Shown here: positions 33,786 through 46,600 of the stretch, piece after piece
How the letters are laid out: every line of letters starts with the position of its first letter
Numbering within the stretch: position 1 is the stretch's first letter
From: Fremontodendron californicum
Lineage: Eukaryota; Streptophyta; Magnoliopsida; Malvales; Malvaceae
DNA: 64,000 bases
Assembly: GCA_030761205.1 (NCBI GenBank)
Contig: JAULJL010000004.1
Coordinates: 36,366,172 to 36,430,171, forward strand
Direction of reading: 5' to 3'
Notes under the pieces: generated by a model
Database searches by the model: none
Told to the model about the DNA's origin: nothing
Seen by the model: the letters and a program-made list of their open reading frames with translations, nothing else
Program-made: the position numbers and the translations under genes

Positions 33786-35026
33786 TAAAGGATATTGTAA
33801 AGACAAAATTATCCTTGATAAAAAAACGTTCTCTTCCCTTTTTCTTTTATTTTTTAATTTAATTTTTAATCAAAAAATAAATATTCTGAAAATAAAAACT
33901 TTTTAATTTTAAAAAAAAATTTAATTTTTTATTTTCTTTTTTTAATTAAAAAAAATTTAAAAAATAAAAATAATATGCCTAAAATTAATTTTTATTTATT
34001 TCTTTTTTTCAAATAACTTTTATTCATTATACCATTTCACAATAAGTTCACTATTGGTACATGTTTTTCATATTTTTCCAAAAATTAAAAAATATATATA
34101 CATGAAGGGAAATCGCCACCCCATGGCGATTTCCCTTCATGCTTTTAGCAAATTTGGCTAAAAATATCAAGGGAAATCGCCATTGGGGTGGCGATTTCCT
34201 TTGGTATTTTTAGCAAAATTTGCAAAAAACACCAAGGGAAATCGCCACCCCCCATGGCGATTTCCCTTGGTATTTTTAGCCAAAATATGTTTTTTGACGT
34301 TGGGAAATCGCCATGGGGGGTGGCGATTTCCCAGCTAGTATTAAAACCAGCGTATTTTGGGAAATAATCTAAAAGCAACTGTATTTTAGAAATTTTTTTT
34401 TTTTAGCTATATTAAAATAAAAAAACCGGGATTGGGCCTGGAACTGGATCGTACCTTTTTTTTTGTTCTTTCAATTGCGTGGAACCCACGTGAAATCTAA
34501 GGAGATTTTCTGATTTTTGTAAAGATTTTTCTTTTTGGATAGATTATTATGGTCCCCACTCCCCATTCCGCACTTTAGCAGTCTAGGCCTAGCCCTATGC
34601 TATGCGATTTTTTTTTCCACCTCAACTCTTCAATCAAATTAAAAAAAATTATATATATATTTATTAATTAAAGTTTCGACTATATAAAATAATTTTTATA
34701 TATTTATTAATTAAAATTTCGATCATAAAATGACGTCCATAAATAAATATTACGACATCCGATGCAATGAAAAAAATACTAAATGGAACATTAGTTAGCA
34801 AACGGGATGTTATAATTTCTTTTTATATTATATCTACTATACTATTAGATTTTGAATAGTAATACACTAATGCTTTATTATATTGTCATTAATATGCAAT
34901 GAACAAATACTAGTATAGTATATTATTCTTATTCTGATCTTTAGGCTTGGACTTTATGTCTCTTTTATAGTAATTTATTTGATGCATTTGCATTTACAAA
35001 ATTCAAATGAACTAAAGACATATTTT

Positions 35027-35715
35027 TCGAGGGAAAAAGGATGAAAGCAGAATGGTTACAAGGGCGGTGGAGAAAGCAGGGGAATTTTTTGCTCTCTCAC
35101 AACCTTTGAAGAGAGTCCCTCTACCTTCAATCATTGGTATCTCTTGGAAAGCACCACCTATACATTGGTTTAAACTTAATACTGATGGGTCCTCTATTGG
35201 GAACCCCGGTAAAGCAGGGGCAGGCGCGATCATCAGAGACCATGATGGGAAGTGGATTGTAGGATCATACAGACACATACCACAGGCCACCAGTGTGGAA
35301 GCCGAACTGTGGGCACTGAGGGATGGACTTCACTTAGCTAAGAAGGCTAACATTAGGAACTTGGAGATTGAAGTGGATGCCACAACTGTTATTAGTCTTC
35401 TCACCAACCAGCAAGCTACAAATTTTTTTCTTAATACCCTTGTGTGTGATTGCAGGACTCTCCTTTCTGAGATTGACCAGAGAAAGATAAAGCACATTTT
35501 TCGGGAGGGGAACCGATGTGCTGACGCCCTAGCTCGTAGAGGGAGCAATTTTCCTAACCCTCCATTAGCGGATGTTTTTAATATAAATTATCTATTTGTT
35601 GTTTGTAACGTACCACCTGTGTTTTTATCCCTATTTTATCGGCTGAGGCCAATGGGGAAGTGGTGTATCGGACTATCGGTTAATTTATGAAAGCTCCTTT
35701 AATGACCAAAAAAAA
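35027..35715 (+). mobile_element. LINE 3' fragment with RNase H domain (unit 1)
   Basis: A 5'-truncated LINE tail flanked by exact 13-bp duplicates AAAGACATATTTT (35014-35026 and 35716-35728), ending in poly(A). The open frame (ATG at 35052, open further upstream) encodes an RVT_3-type RNase H with NTDGSS, SVEAELWALRDG, EIEVDATT and NRCADALARRG, covering the D-E-D-D catalytic residues. A small deletion near 35633 changes the C-terminal frame, giving a longer tail than in unit 3. It belongs to a different LINE family from the one at 26232-29730, which lacks RNase H. Confidence 0.9.
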
Positions 35716-35921
35716 AAAGACATATTTTAAGAGTAGTAACAAATAAATAAATAAATAAGAATTAAATTTGATTTGATTTTTGAACTAATAGAATATATAT
35801 TTGCAAATTTTTGGGAAAATATGAAAAACATGATTCAATAATGAACTTATTGTGAAATGGTATAATGAATAAAAGTTATTTGAAAAAGAGAAATGAATAA
35901 TTAGAAATTATTATAAAGGAT

Positions 35922-36189
35922 TAGACCTGCTCACGGGCCGCGCAACCCGCCCGGCCCGACAGGCCCGGCCCATATTGAGCCGGGCCTGGACAGGATAATT
36001 TATGTTCCAGGCCGGCCCGGAACAGTGATTTTTATTATAATAATATTATTTTATTTAATTTTAATTAAAAAAATAAAAAAAATTATTTTTTTATTCCAAT
36101 AAATAGTGATTCGGGCCGAAACGGGAGGGCCTGGGCAGAAAAAAAAAAAAAAATGGGCCGCGGCCCGGCCCGGCCCAAGAACACCTCTA
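35922..36189. mobile_element. hAT-like MITE, tandem copy in unit 2
   Basis: Same element as at 33516-33785, carried in the second tandem unit. The left target duplicate is TAAAGGAT; the right one is TAAAAGAT, with one change. Confidence 0.85.
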
Positions 36190-37290
36190 TAAAAGATATT
36201 GTAAAGACAAAATTATCCTTGATAAAAAAACGTTCTCTTCCCTTTTTCTTTTATTTTTTAATTTAATTTTTAATTAAAAAATAAATATTCTGAAAATAAA
36301 AACTTTTTAATTTAAAAAAAATAATAATTTTTTATTTACTTTTTTTAATTAAAAAATTTTAAAAAATAAAAATAATATGCCTAAAATTAATTTTTATTTA
36401 TTTCTCTTTTTCAAATAACTTTTATTCATTATACCATTTCACAATAAGTTCACTATTGGTACATGTTTTTCATATTTTTCCAAGAATTAAAAAAAAAATA
36501 TACATGAAGGGAAATCGCCATGGGGGGTGGCGATTTCCCTTGGTATTTTTAGCCAAAATATGTTTTTTGACGTTGGAAAATCGCCATGGGGGGTGGCGAT
36601 TTCCCAGCTAGTATTAAAACTTGAGAAATAATCTAAAAGCAACTGTATTTTGGAAATTTTTTTTTTTAGCTATATTAAAATAAAAAAACCGGGATTGGGC
36701 CTGGAACTGGATCGTACCTTTTTTTTTGTTCTTTCAATTGCGTGGAACCCACGTGAAATCTAAGGAGATTTTCTGATTTTTGTAAAGATTTTTCTTTTTG
36801 GATAGATTATTATGGTCCCCACTCCCCATTCCGCACTTTAGTAGTCTAGGCCTAGCCCTATGCTATGCGATTTTTTTTTCCACCTCAACTCTTCAATCAA
36901 ATTAAAAAAAAATTATATATATATTTATTAATTAAAGTTTCGACTATATAAAATAATTTTTATATATTTATTAATTAAAATTTCGATCATAAAATGACGT
37001 CCATAAATAAATATTACGACATCCGATGCAATGAAAAAAATACTAAATGGAACATTAGTTAGCAAACGGGATGTTATAATTTCTTTTTATATTATATCTA
37101 CTATACTATTAGATTTTGAATAGTAATACACTAATGCTTTATTATATTGTCATTAATATGCAATGAACAAATACTAGTATAGTATATTATTCTTATTCTG
37201 GTCTTTAGGCTTGGACTTTATGTCTCTTTTATAGTAATTTATTTGATGCATTTGCATTTACAAAATTCAAATGAACTAAAGACATATTTT

Positions 37291-37979
37291 TCGAGGGAAA
37301 AAGGATGAAAGCAGAATGGTTACAAGGGCGGTGGAGAAAGCAGGGGAATTTTTTGCTCTCTCACAATCTTTGAAGAGAGTCCCTCTACCTTCAATCATTG
37401 GTATCTCTTGGAAAGCACCACCTATACATTGGTTTAAACTTAATACTGATGGGTCCTCTATTGGGAACCCCGGTAAAGCAGGGGCAGGCGCGATCATCAG
37501 AGACCATGATGGGAAGTGGATTGTAGGATCATACAGACACATACCACAGGCCACCAGTGTGGAAGCCGAACTGTGGGCACTGAGGGATGGACTTCACTTA
37601 GCTAAGAAGGCTAAGATTAGGAACTTGGAGATTGAAGTGGATGCCACAACTGTTATTAGTCTTCTCACCAACCAGCAAGCTACAAATTTTTTTCTTAATA
37701 CTCTTGTGTGTGATTGCAGGACTCTCCTTTCTGAGATTGACCAGAGAAAGATAAAGCACATTTTTCGGGAGGGGAACCGATGTGCTGACGCCCTAGCTCG
37801 TAGAGGGAGCAATTTTCCTAACCCTCCATTAGCGGATTTTTTAATATAAATGATCTATTTGTTGTTTGTAACGTACCACCTGTGTTTTTATCCCCGATTT
37901 TATCGACTGAGGCCAATGGGGAAGTGGTGTATCGGACTATCGGTTAATTTATGAAAGCTCCTTTAATGACCAAAAAAAA
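37291..37979 (+). mobile_element. LINE 3' fragment with RNase H domain (unit 2)
   Basis: Tandem copy of the fragment at 35027-35715, with the same flanking duplicate. The frame (ATG at 37316) stops early at 37849 because of a small deletion in GATTTTTTAATA, just after the RNase H domain. Confidence 0.9.
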
Positions 37980-38185
37980 AAAGACATATTTTAAGAGTAG
38001 TAACAAATAAATAAATAAATAAGAATTAAATTTGATTTGATTTTTGAACTAATAGAATATATATTTGCAAATTTTTGGGAAAATATGAAAAACATGATTC
38101 AATAGTGAACTTATTGTGAAATGGTATAATGAATAAAAGTTATTTGAAAAAGAGAAATGAATAATTAGAAATTATTATAAAGGAT

Positions 38186-38452
38186 TAGACCTGCTCACGG
38201 GCCGGGCAACCCGCCCGGCCCGACAGGCCCGGCCCATATTGAGCCGGGCCTGGACAGGATAATTTATGTTCCAGGCCGGCCCGGAACAGTGATTTTTATT
38301 ATAATAATATTATTTTATTTAATTTTAATTAAAAAAATATAAAAAATTATTTTTTTATTCCAATAAACAGTGATTCGGGCCGAAACGGGAGGGCCTGGGC
38401 AGAAAAGAAAAAAAAATGGGCCGCGGCCCGGCCCGGCCCATGAACACCTCTA
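38186..38452. mobile_element. hAT-like MITE, tandem copy in unit 3
   Basis: Same element as at 33516-33785, carried in the third tandem unit. The right target duplicate shows the same single change as in unit 2. Confidence 0.85.
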
Positions 38453-39554
38453 TAAAAGATATTGTAAAGACAAAATTATCCTTGATAAAAAAACGTTCTC
38501 TTCCCTTTTTCTTTTATTTTTTAATTTAATTTTTAATTAAAAAATAAATATTCTGAAAATAAAAACTTTTTAATTTAAAAAGAAAAAATTAATTTTTTAT
38601 TTACTTTTTTTAATTAAAAAATTTTAAAAAATAAAAATAATATGCCTAAAATTAATTTTTATTTATTTCTCTTTTTCAAATAACTTTTATTCATTATACC
38701 ATTTCACAATAAGTTCACTATTGGACATGTTTTTCATATTTTTCCAAGAATTAAAAAAAAAAAAATATACATGAAGGGAAATCGCCACCCCCATGACGAT
38801 TTCCCTTGGTATTTTTAGCCAAAATATGTTTTTTGATGCTGGGAAATCGCCATGGGGGGTGGCGATTTCCCAGCTAGTATTAAAACTTAAGAAATAATCT
38901 AAAAGCAACTGTATTTTGGAAATTTTTTTTTAGCTATATTAAAATAAAAAAACCGGGATTGGGCCTGGAACTGGATCGTACCTTTTTTTTTGTTCTTTCA
39001 ATTGCGTGGAACCCACGTGAAATCTAAGGAGATTTTCTGATTTTTGTAAAGATTTTTCTTTTTGGATAGATTATTATGGTCCCCACTCCCCATTCCGCAC
39101 TTTAGTAGTCTAGGCCTAGCCCTATGCTATGCGATTTTTTTTTTCCACCTCAACTCTTCAATCAAATTAAAAAAAATTATATATATATTTATTAATTAAA
39201 ATTTCGACTATATAAAATAATTTTTATATATTTATTAATTAAAATTTCGATCATAAAATGACGTCCATAAATAAATATTACGACATCCGATGCAATGAAA
39301 AAAATACTAAATGGAACATTAGTTAGCAAACGGGATGTTATAATTTCTTTTTATATTATATCTACTATACTATTAGATTTTGAATAGTAATACACTAATG
39401 CTTTATTATATTGTCATTAATATGCAATGAACAAATACTAGTATAGTATATTATTCTTATTCTGGTCTTTAGGCTTGGACTTTATGTCTCTTTTATAGTA
39501 ATTTATTTGATGCATTTGCATTTACAAAATTCAAATGAACTAAAGACATATTTT

Positions 39555-40243
39555 TCGAGGGAAAAAGGATGAAAGCAGAATGGTTGCAAGGGCGGTGGAG
39601 AAAGCAGGGGAATTTTTTGCTCTCTCACAACCTTTGAAGAGAGTCCCTCTACCTTCAATCATTGGTATCTCTTGGAAAGCACCACCTATACATTGGTTTA
39701 AACTTAATACTGATGGGTCCTCTATTGGGAACCCCGGTAAAGCAGGGGCAGGCGCGATCATCAGAGACCATGATGGGAAGTGGATTGTAGGATCATACAG
39801 ACACATACCACAGGCCACCAGTGTGGAAGCCGAACTGTGGGCACTGAGGGATGGACTTCACTTAGCTAAGAAGGCTAAGATTAGGAACTTGGAGATTGAA
39901 GTGGATGCCACAACTGTTATTAGTCTTCTCACCAACCAGCAAGCTACAAATTTTTTTCTTAATACCCTTGTGTGTGATTGCAGGACTCTCCTTTCTGAGA
40001 TTGACCAGAGAAAGATAAAGCACATTTTTCGGGAGGGGAACCGATGTGCTGACGCCCTAGCTCGTAGAGGGAGCAATTTTCCTAACCCTCCATTAGCGGA
40101 TGTTTTTAATATAAATGATCTATTTGTTGTTTGTAACGTACCACCTGTGTTTTTATCCCCGATTTTATCGGCTGAGGCCAATGGGGAAGTGGTGTATCGG
40201 ACTATCGGTTAATTTATGAAAGCTCCTTTAATGACCAAAAAAA
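39555..40243 (+). mobile_element. LINE 3' fragment with RNase H domain (unit 3)
   Basis: Tandem copy with ATG at 39580 and stop at 40212. Its C-terminus (AEANGEVVYRTIG) probably reflects the original LINE end, since units 1 and 2 each carry a private frame change there. Confidence 0.9.
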
Positions 40244-40330
40244 AAAGACATATTTTAAGAGTAGTAACAAATAAATAAATAAATAAGAATTAAATTTGAT
40301 TTGATTTTTGAACTAATAGAATATATATTT

Positions 40331-40644
40331 GCAAAATGATTTGGTTATTACTTATTACACATAAAAACAAGTAAAATAATACTAAGATGGAAGAATGCAC
40401 AAAAAAAAAAGTATACTTGTTTTTAATAAATGAAACCGCAACTTGAAGATAAATAAAGAGATTAGAGATGCTGAGATTCGAATTCTAAACCTATTGAATG
40501 CCATCTCTTAAGAATGATGGTATGAATCAATTGACCAGGTTAAAAAAGTATACTTTGACTATTATTCAGCTTCAATATTAAATCTGTTGCTGCACCAGTG
40601 TCTTTGGTCCCAAGTGGATGAAGCTCCAATCAAGTAAAAGTTCC
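40331..40644. other. Short spacer between the tandem block and copy B, no gene
   Basis: AT-rich sequence downstream of copy B. Part should be its 3' UTR. No feature beyond that was recognised. Confidence 0.4.
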
Positions 40645-43600
40645 CTAAGATTTCTGTGAACACCTTCGGAGACTGAGAGCCAAAACTGCCAAACCAGCAA
40701 TGCCTGCTAAAATCTGCCAACACCAAACAAAATCTAATTTGATTTTGATGCAGAACCAGATCAACTATGAAGTCAATTTCTGATTAAAGACAAGCAATCA
40801 GATTTTGCAACAGTTACAGTTGCAATAAAAACAATCATAAATTTTGCAACAGTTCCTAGTCATACATATCCTGAAAAGTTTGTTTCCAAATGTCATATTC
40901 TGATTTTTTTTTTTTTTTTTTAAAGTTTGTGGGTTGCTTTGAAAATTCAAAGAATGTTATATTGCTGGAAAATGTGCAATAAACAACAATAGCAGTAAAA
41001 ATAGTCTGATAACTGACCTTTGCATCTCTCCCATGGAGGGTCCATTGTGAAAATGATTTAAACCATGATAATTGAGGCTTTAGAATCACAACTGTGTGCT
41101 GATTTTTGAAAGGCACTATCCTTTGTAATGCGAGTTGCATTGTCAATGGCGTTAGTGATTCCCTAACTTTCGATCTCCCTTCATCTAGAATCTGCAGCAG
41201 AGAAAGAACCAAAAGTTTTAATTCCAATGATCATAAGAATAAATACTCTTTTGCATTCTCTTGTAGTCAATAAGACAGCTTTTAAAAGCGCATGCTCGAG
41301 TTTCCTTTTCCACCATTGTGTTTAAACTACAACATCTAGTCAATTGCATGCTGTTAGAACATATTCTTTTCTTTTTTGTTCAAGAAGAATATATGGTTAA
41401 ATAAATTGAGATTGTTTGACTGCAATGTTTACTTCAGTCTATGTTGCTCCGACTCTTCATTTTTCTTGAAATACTTGTGTCCGGCGCATATTTGGACATG
41501 AATATGAGGATATGACCCTCCAAGGACCCTCCAAATACATGGAAAAACTTAGAAAAAATTGAACATACCCGTGTCAAACACATCCCGTATCCGACACTCA
41601 CACCCGAGTACAAGTAACATAGATTTCAGTAACAGCTTGCTTCCAACTTAGAACTGCACATTACTTATAGCTTCTGTCAAGAATGAGATTGTCCAACATA
41701 ACATGCATACATGGGATAACTAACTATGCTACAGATATATCAGAAACACCATAGTTGGATACTTACAATGTTTGAAAGGAAAAAATTATAATGTATCTAA
41801 CCTGTTTTAACAGTAGAAAAAAGTAAATGATCCTAGTGCATATTAAGTATCATTTCTCTATTAGAAAAAATATATCATTTCTGGTGTAAAACCTACTTTG
41901 CATGGAAACCAAACATTTAAAGATCCAGAGTTGAGATGGAACTACAGTAAAGATGCAAACAGAGTCACCGACCTTAAAAGAAGTGCCAACATCACCAGCA
42001 TAGATCCTTGACTGATAGCTGCCTAATATCATGTCCAGCCAGTAACCATTCTCCTGAAAGGAGTTACCAAATTAACACTAAGAATTAAGTGCTCTATGAA
42101 TTAACTTTCATCAGTTCTCACATCTCTGAAGTCTGAACCTTAATCAATACGCAAATATCAAGGAGATAAATAGGAGAGTTTAGATGAAGTTTAGAATTTA
42201 ACTGCAAGGTTGAATAAGTGCATATAGGATTCAATCCTTCATTTTTGGCATCCACAGGGCAAAATGATATTAAACACATACATAACAAAACATAAGGAGA
42301 TTTAACCTGCAGTCCATTCTCATGGGCTCTCTGCTCAATTTCCAGTATGGTTGAAACATCCTGATCTAAAGGCCCTTCCTCTTGAAGACGGAATATTTCA
42401 TCCAAAGCAAGATCAACCTGTTAAGAAGTATTGCATAAGTAAAGATTTTCGGATGGTTGGCATCTTAATGATTAAAATCCAGAGGTGAATAGGCAAAATG
42501 TACAACTTTAGGACACCTACCAGCTTTGAGGAGATCTTTGGATCACAAGAAAAATCAATGCTAATATCACCACGTACATCAGTGGTTATACATGGCAGAT
42601 AACCAAAAAGGAAATCATATACACTTGCACCATAGATCTGAGGCACAGAGAACAACTGTATTATTAAAAAAAATAGGCCAGAGAATATGAAAGATGATAA
42701 CCTTTTAAACCTATGGCACACCCTTACCTGCCCATGCTTGAAACGAAGAAGCTGCAGTATTTTGTTTTCTAGAAGTTTGCTCAGGAATCCGATATACTGA
42801 ATCTCTTCTACCTGTAATTTTTTTTTTCCAATGGAATGATGCATCATAAAACAGAAGCAAATAAAAGGCCTCAGGTCTTCCACTGAGTGAGCTTTTAATA
42901 GATCCATTCGAGATAATGACAAACCATTGTTTCCATCTTCAGCCGTATGGGAATGCATATCTGGACCCTACATTGTGCTTCCAACATGGGGCTGCGTACC
43001 ACTTCTCTGCAAACACATCAAATGCTTTAGAAGTAAATTTTCAACAGGAAAGCATGCAAACACTAACACCAAAAGTTTGCCAGGGGATGCATGCATGTCT
43101 GTGTGCAATAAAGAGACGGAGAGATCAACTTCTGAACACCAAGGACAATCCAGTTGAGCAGCAAGTGCAACCGGATCCACCAAACTCTTCTCTTGCTACC
43201 ATTTTCAAACATAAAAGTCACCTACCTAGTTATGGTTGTAGGATATGAGTACGGCAATTCCTTGATGTAGTCAGTATTAAAGTGGAAAATGGGTTCAGAA
43301 GGCTTTGGTATTCCCCCCTGCAAGCAGAGGATAAAAAACCAGTTAACTCAATAAAAATTGTATGTAGACTTGAGTTGCTTGAAAAGAAATCCCAACTAAC
43401 CAAATACTGCAGTATTAAAGGAAGTGCAACTGTGGGGTCAATATTCCCAACAATCACAACAGTAAAAGTTGATGGATCCTTGAAGCAGCAATTGAAATAT
43501 TCACATGCTTTTAATGGATCAACTTTCCTAAGGTTGCTGATTCTTATAGGCTGCAACAAAAAACAAAAAAAAAATCTAAATTACAAGGAGGCATGCACAT

Positions 43601-46600
43601 TTGAAATCCTTAGTAGCATTTAGACACAAGTGATAGTGCATACCCTGAAAAAGTATGACTTTCCATAGTTGATCTCAGTCACTCGGTTTGAAAATGCAGT
43701 AAAAGGATCCCTTTCTCGAGCAAGAATCACTTCTTTTTCCACTTGCATCACTCTTTTGACAATTTCTTCGACTGGTGTTACATATGTTGTAAATAGTTGA
43801 TAAACAAGCTGCCAGAACAGGAGTATCAGAAGACATAATATGGGGGTATAGTGGCATGTTCTGAAGCATTTAAGCATGCTTTAAAAGATGAATGCAGAAG
43901 GCCAGAGAAATATACAATTGCATCATAAAAGTTGAAAAGTAACATCTAAGAGAGGAACAAAATTAGATAAATTTGTATTACGCTACATGGAATAAATAGT
44001 AACTCCACCATTTGTATATAAGAAGTAACATAAACAACAGCTTTATGCATAGGTATTTGATGCATTGATGAAAAGAAACACAAGATAAGCACCTTCTGTT
44101 GCATCAGCACTACACTCAATCAATTAACATACGACATGCACGTTGGTATTTTCCACATTTGTTTACATGAGATTACCGATCCTAGAAAGAACTTTACAGT
44201 GAAAATTGCATCTAGTTAGGTAAGAAAACCTGCCTAAGAAATTGTTATGATGCATATTATCTCACGTAGCCCAAAGCACCACTCTTTCTGAGAGAGGAGC
44301 ACAAAAGAAGAAAGACAAAATAGCTATTGTTTACATTCATTTAGATATCATCGAAGATGCAAAAGAAAAACTACAGTGGAAACATAATTTAGAAGGGTGC
44401 TAAAATGCAAATGTTTTACTGTTAAAATCCAGTTGAACAAACCTGCAGGGCAGTTTCCAAGTACAAGGGTGAACAATCACCATTGAAAGTTCTCATGTAC
44501 TTCCCAACCTCTACACCAACATCAACTCTCTTACCAGCCAGCATATCCACTAGCACTGATGGTCTATGACCATACATACCAACTTCTCCTGCAATTTGTG
44601 ATCCCATCAAAGATGAAAAGTACTTGTTTTCTGGGAGTTCAGATAAACCCCCATAGGAAAACCCTGAAAATTGAACCTGTCGAAACACACAATAGTTAAG
44701 ACTTATATGTTTCACATGAACCAGTACTCAACAGAGGTTATTATGCCTTAAGTTCTAAGAAAAGAATAGTTAAAAAAAATTTATGGGGCAAATTTACTAG
44801 AATTATGATTCATATTGACTACTTTCTCAGCAACAAAGTGGGATTGTAACTGATAGGATTTCTAAGAACTGTTAAGGCCTAAAGGAATTGTACCTCGTCA
44901 TCAGAGAAGTCTGTACACTTATAGCAAACTCGCATTCCATTTGATAGAATCAATTCGGTAGCTCCAATATCCGAGTATTCAAGCTGCTGTACAATGTTCC
45001 TGAAGTAAATTATTTGAAAAGGGTTAAAGCTCACATAATCAACCTACCTAACTGAGATCTAGCAATTTGTAGTTGTCTATAAATAAAGTAAAAGGAGACC
45101 ATTTACACATCAACATGAAATTACAAAATTCATTTAGAGATGAAGGAAAGCTTATTCAGAAAGAGAATATATATTCATTGGTTGGAAGATGAGTAAGAGA
45201 TCATCTTATTCATTTAGAACTTCATAAAATTCGAAATATTATATCACATTAAGACATGGCTTGAGAAACTGTAGTTAAGACTTCTTAAAGACTGATTCCC
45301 CTCTCTTTTGCCAATGGATGGTTAGATGATGACTATTTAAGAAATAAAACTCACATCAAGTGAGACACATTACAAAAAGCATTGTCTAATATAAATTTTC
45401 CTTAATAATAGGAGTGGCTGAGTTGGTTTCTTATGCAACTGGGATCTCCCTTACCTATTTATTAACCTCCACTCTCTCACACGCAATAATGATCTTTACC
45501 TTGAAGAACTGTCATTCTCCTATTTTCCTCCCTATTATCTTCTTTTCAATCGATTCCCCCCATTATCCTTTTTATTTTAATAAAATTAGAATATCACATG
45601 TTGAAGAAAAAAGAATAACTTATATTGTTTTTAATGTTATAATTTAAAAACAAGGGATAGTGCAATGAAACAGTACAAAGGGCCGAACATTACCCTGCAT
45701 TTGGCTTTGAACTGACAATTTCTTCTGGTACATATTCATCATCCCAAGGAGTAATGCTCCTTTCCTTCTCAAGCTTGTTGATCTTCCTGACAACATTTTT
45801 CAGGTCATTGATCTTAGCAGAAGCTCGAGGTTCAACTATCTTAATGACACAGCTACACGAGGTCAATAATTTATCTGCATACTTGGATACCTCTGATGCT
45901 GATATATCTATGTAGATGAAATCATGAATGGAACAACAAATAATGTAAAGACTCATTTTATTAAAAAAAATGAATATAGAAATGGAGATTTAAAAATGTT
46001 TGAAGTATTTCACTCACCAGGCAAAATAGTTTTTACGAGCTGAGCTTCATGCTCAATTCCAATAACAGATTTATCATGGATGAAGTGCTGCAAAACAAAA
46101 ACATGAAGATAATATTTTTCAAGATCGTGTAAGGGCAACTTAAATTTCACTCATTTCAGGAAATGATATCAGACCTGTACATATTCATTTCTCAAGTTGG
46201 TCGATTCCATTTGGTCACGTTCCAAGTACGCAGATTCTACACTTGACAGTAATAATGCACGGACAACGGATATTTCACGTTCTGAAAACCCATGAAGTCG
46301 TACTCTTGCAACCTGTAACAGAACACTTAGTAAAAAAAACTAAAGAAGAAAAAGAAGGGAAGTAAAAAAGAAAAGATCAAAGGCCCACCTCAGCAAGCAT
46401 TGATTCTAGGGCCTCTAAAGTCCCCTTTTCTTTACAATATGAATTCATCATATAAGCCTTAGATTGGCGAACAAGATCATCTGTAGCAGCTGAACACGAG
46501 AAATATGGTGGATCCTTTCGCTTAGAAATCTTAAAGAACCTCTGGTTTAGAGCACTTCCAAACATGGATTCCACAAGCATATCCCTGTAGTCTTTTATTG

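Larger units (their letters stand above)
33209..34427. mobile_element. Mutator-like MITE with internal hairpins, upstream of M16 copy A
   Basis: The left end reads GATTTTTTTATATTAATATA and the right end, reversed, reads GGTTTTTTTATTTTAATATA. Outside both ends lies GGGATTGGGC (33199-33208 and 34428-34437), a 9-10-bp target duplicate as in Mutator-like elements. The interior has an inverted repeat of about 100 bp (33399-33510 against 33970-34090), five hairpins with arms GGGAAATCGCC/GGCGATTTCCC, and a nested hAT MITE. No transposase is present. Confidence 0.78.
33398..35802. repeat. Tandem unit 1 of a triplicated block (2.4 kb)
   Basis: Starts inside the Mutator-like element at CAAATTTTTGGG and runs to the junction at 35803. 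It contains the nested MITE, the right part of the Mutator-like element, original flanking DNA and a LINE/RNase H fragment. It is about 140 bp longer than units 2 and 3 because it keeps four GGGAAATCGCC hairpins near 34100-34340 where they have two. Confidence 0.92.
35803..38066. repeat. Tandem unit 2 (2264 bp)
   Basis: Begins GCAAATTTTTGGG, the join of the unit's right end (TTTGCAAA) to its left end (CAAATTTTT). The repeat distance to unit 3 is exactly 2264 bp at both the block ends and the RNase H start. Confidence 0.95.
38067..40330. repeat. Tandem unit 3 (2264 bp)
   Basis: Nearly identical to unit 2. It ends at TTTGCAAAATGATTTGG, the unique flank, so the breakpoint shares only CAAA with the left end of the block. 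Confidence 0.95.

Noticed and set aside
33302..34332. CRISPR-like look of evenly spaced GGGAAATCGCC repeats
   Set aside because: The repeats are inverted pairs within a plant transposon, spacers are near-identical, and there are no cas genes. The genome is eukaryotic.
35012..39818. Minus-strand 92-residue frames repeated in the three tandem units
   Set aside because: They are shadows opposite the RNase H frame.
40440..40545. tRNA-like string GATTCGAATTCTAAACC
   Set aside because: No cloverleaf could be drawn around it, and A- and B-box spacing is missing.
45414..45647. 77-residue plus-strand frame
   Set aside because: It lies wholly inside intron 9 of M16 copy B, on the other strand, with no domain.
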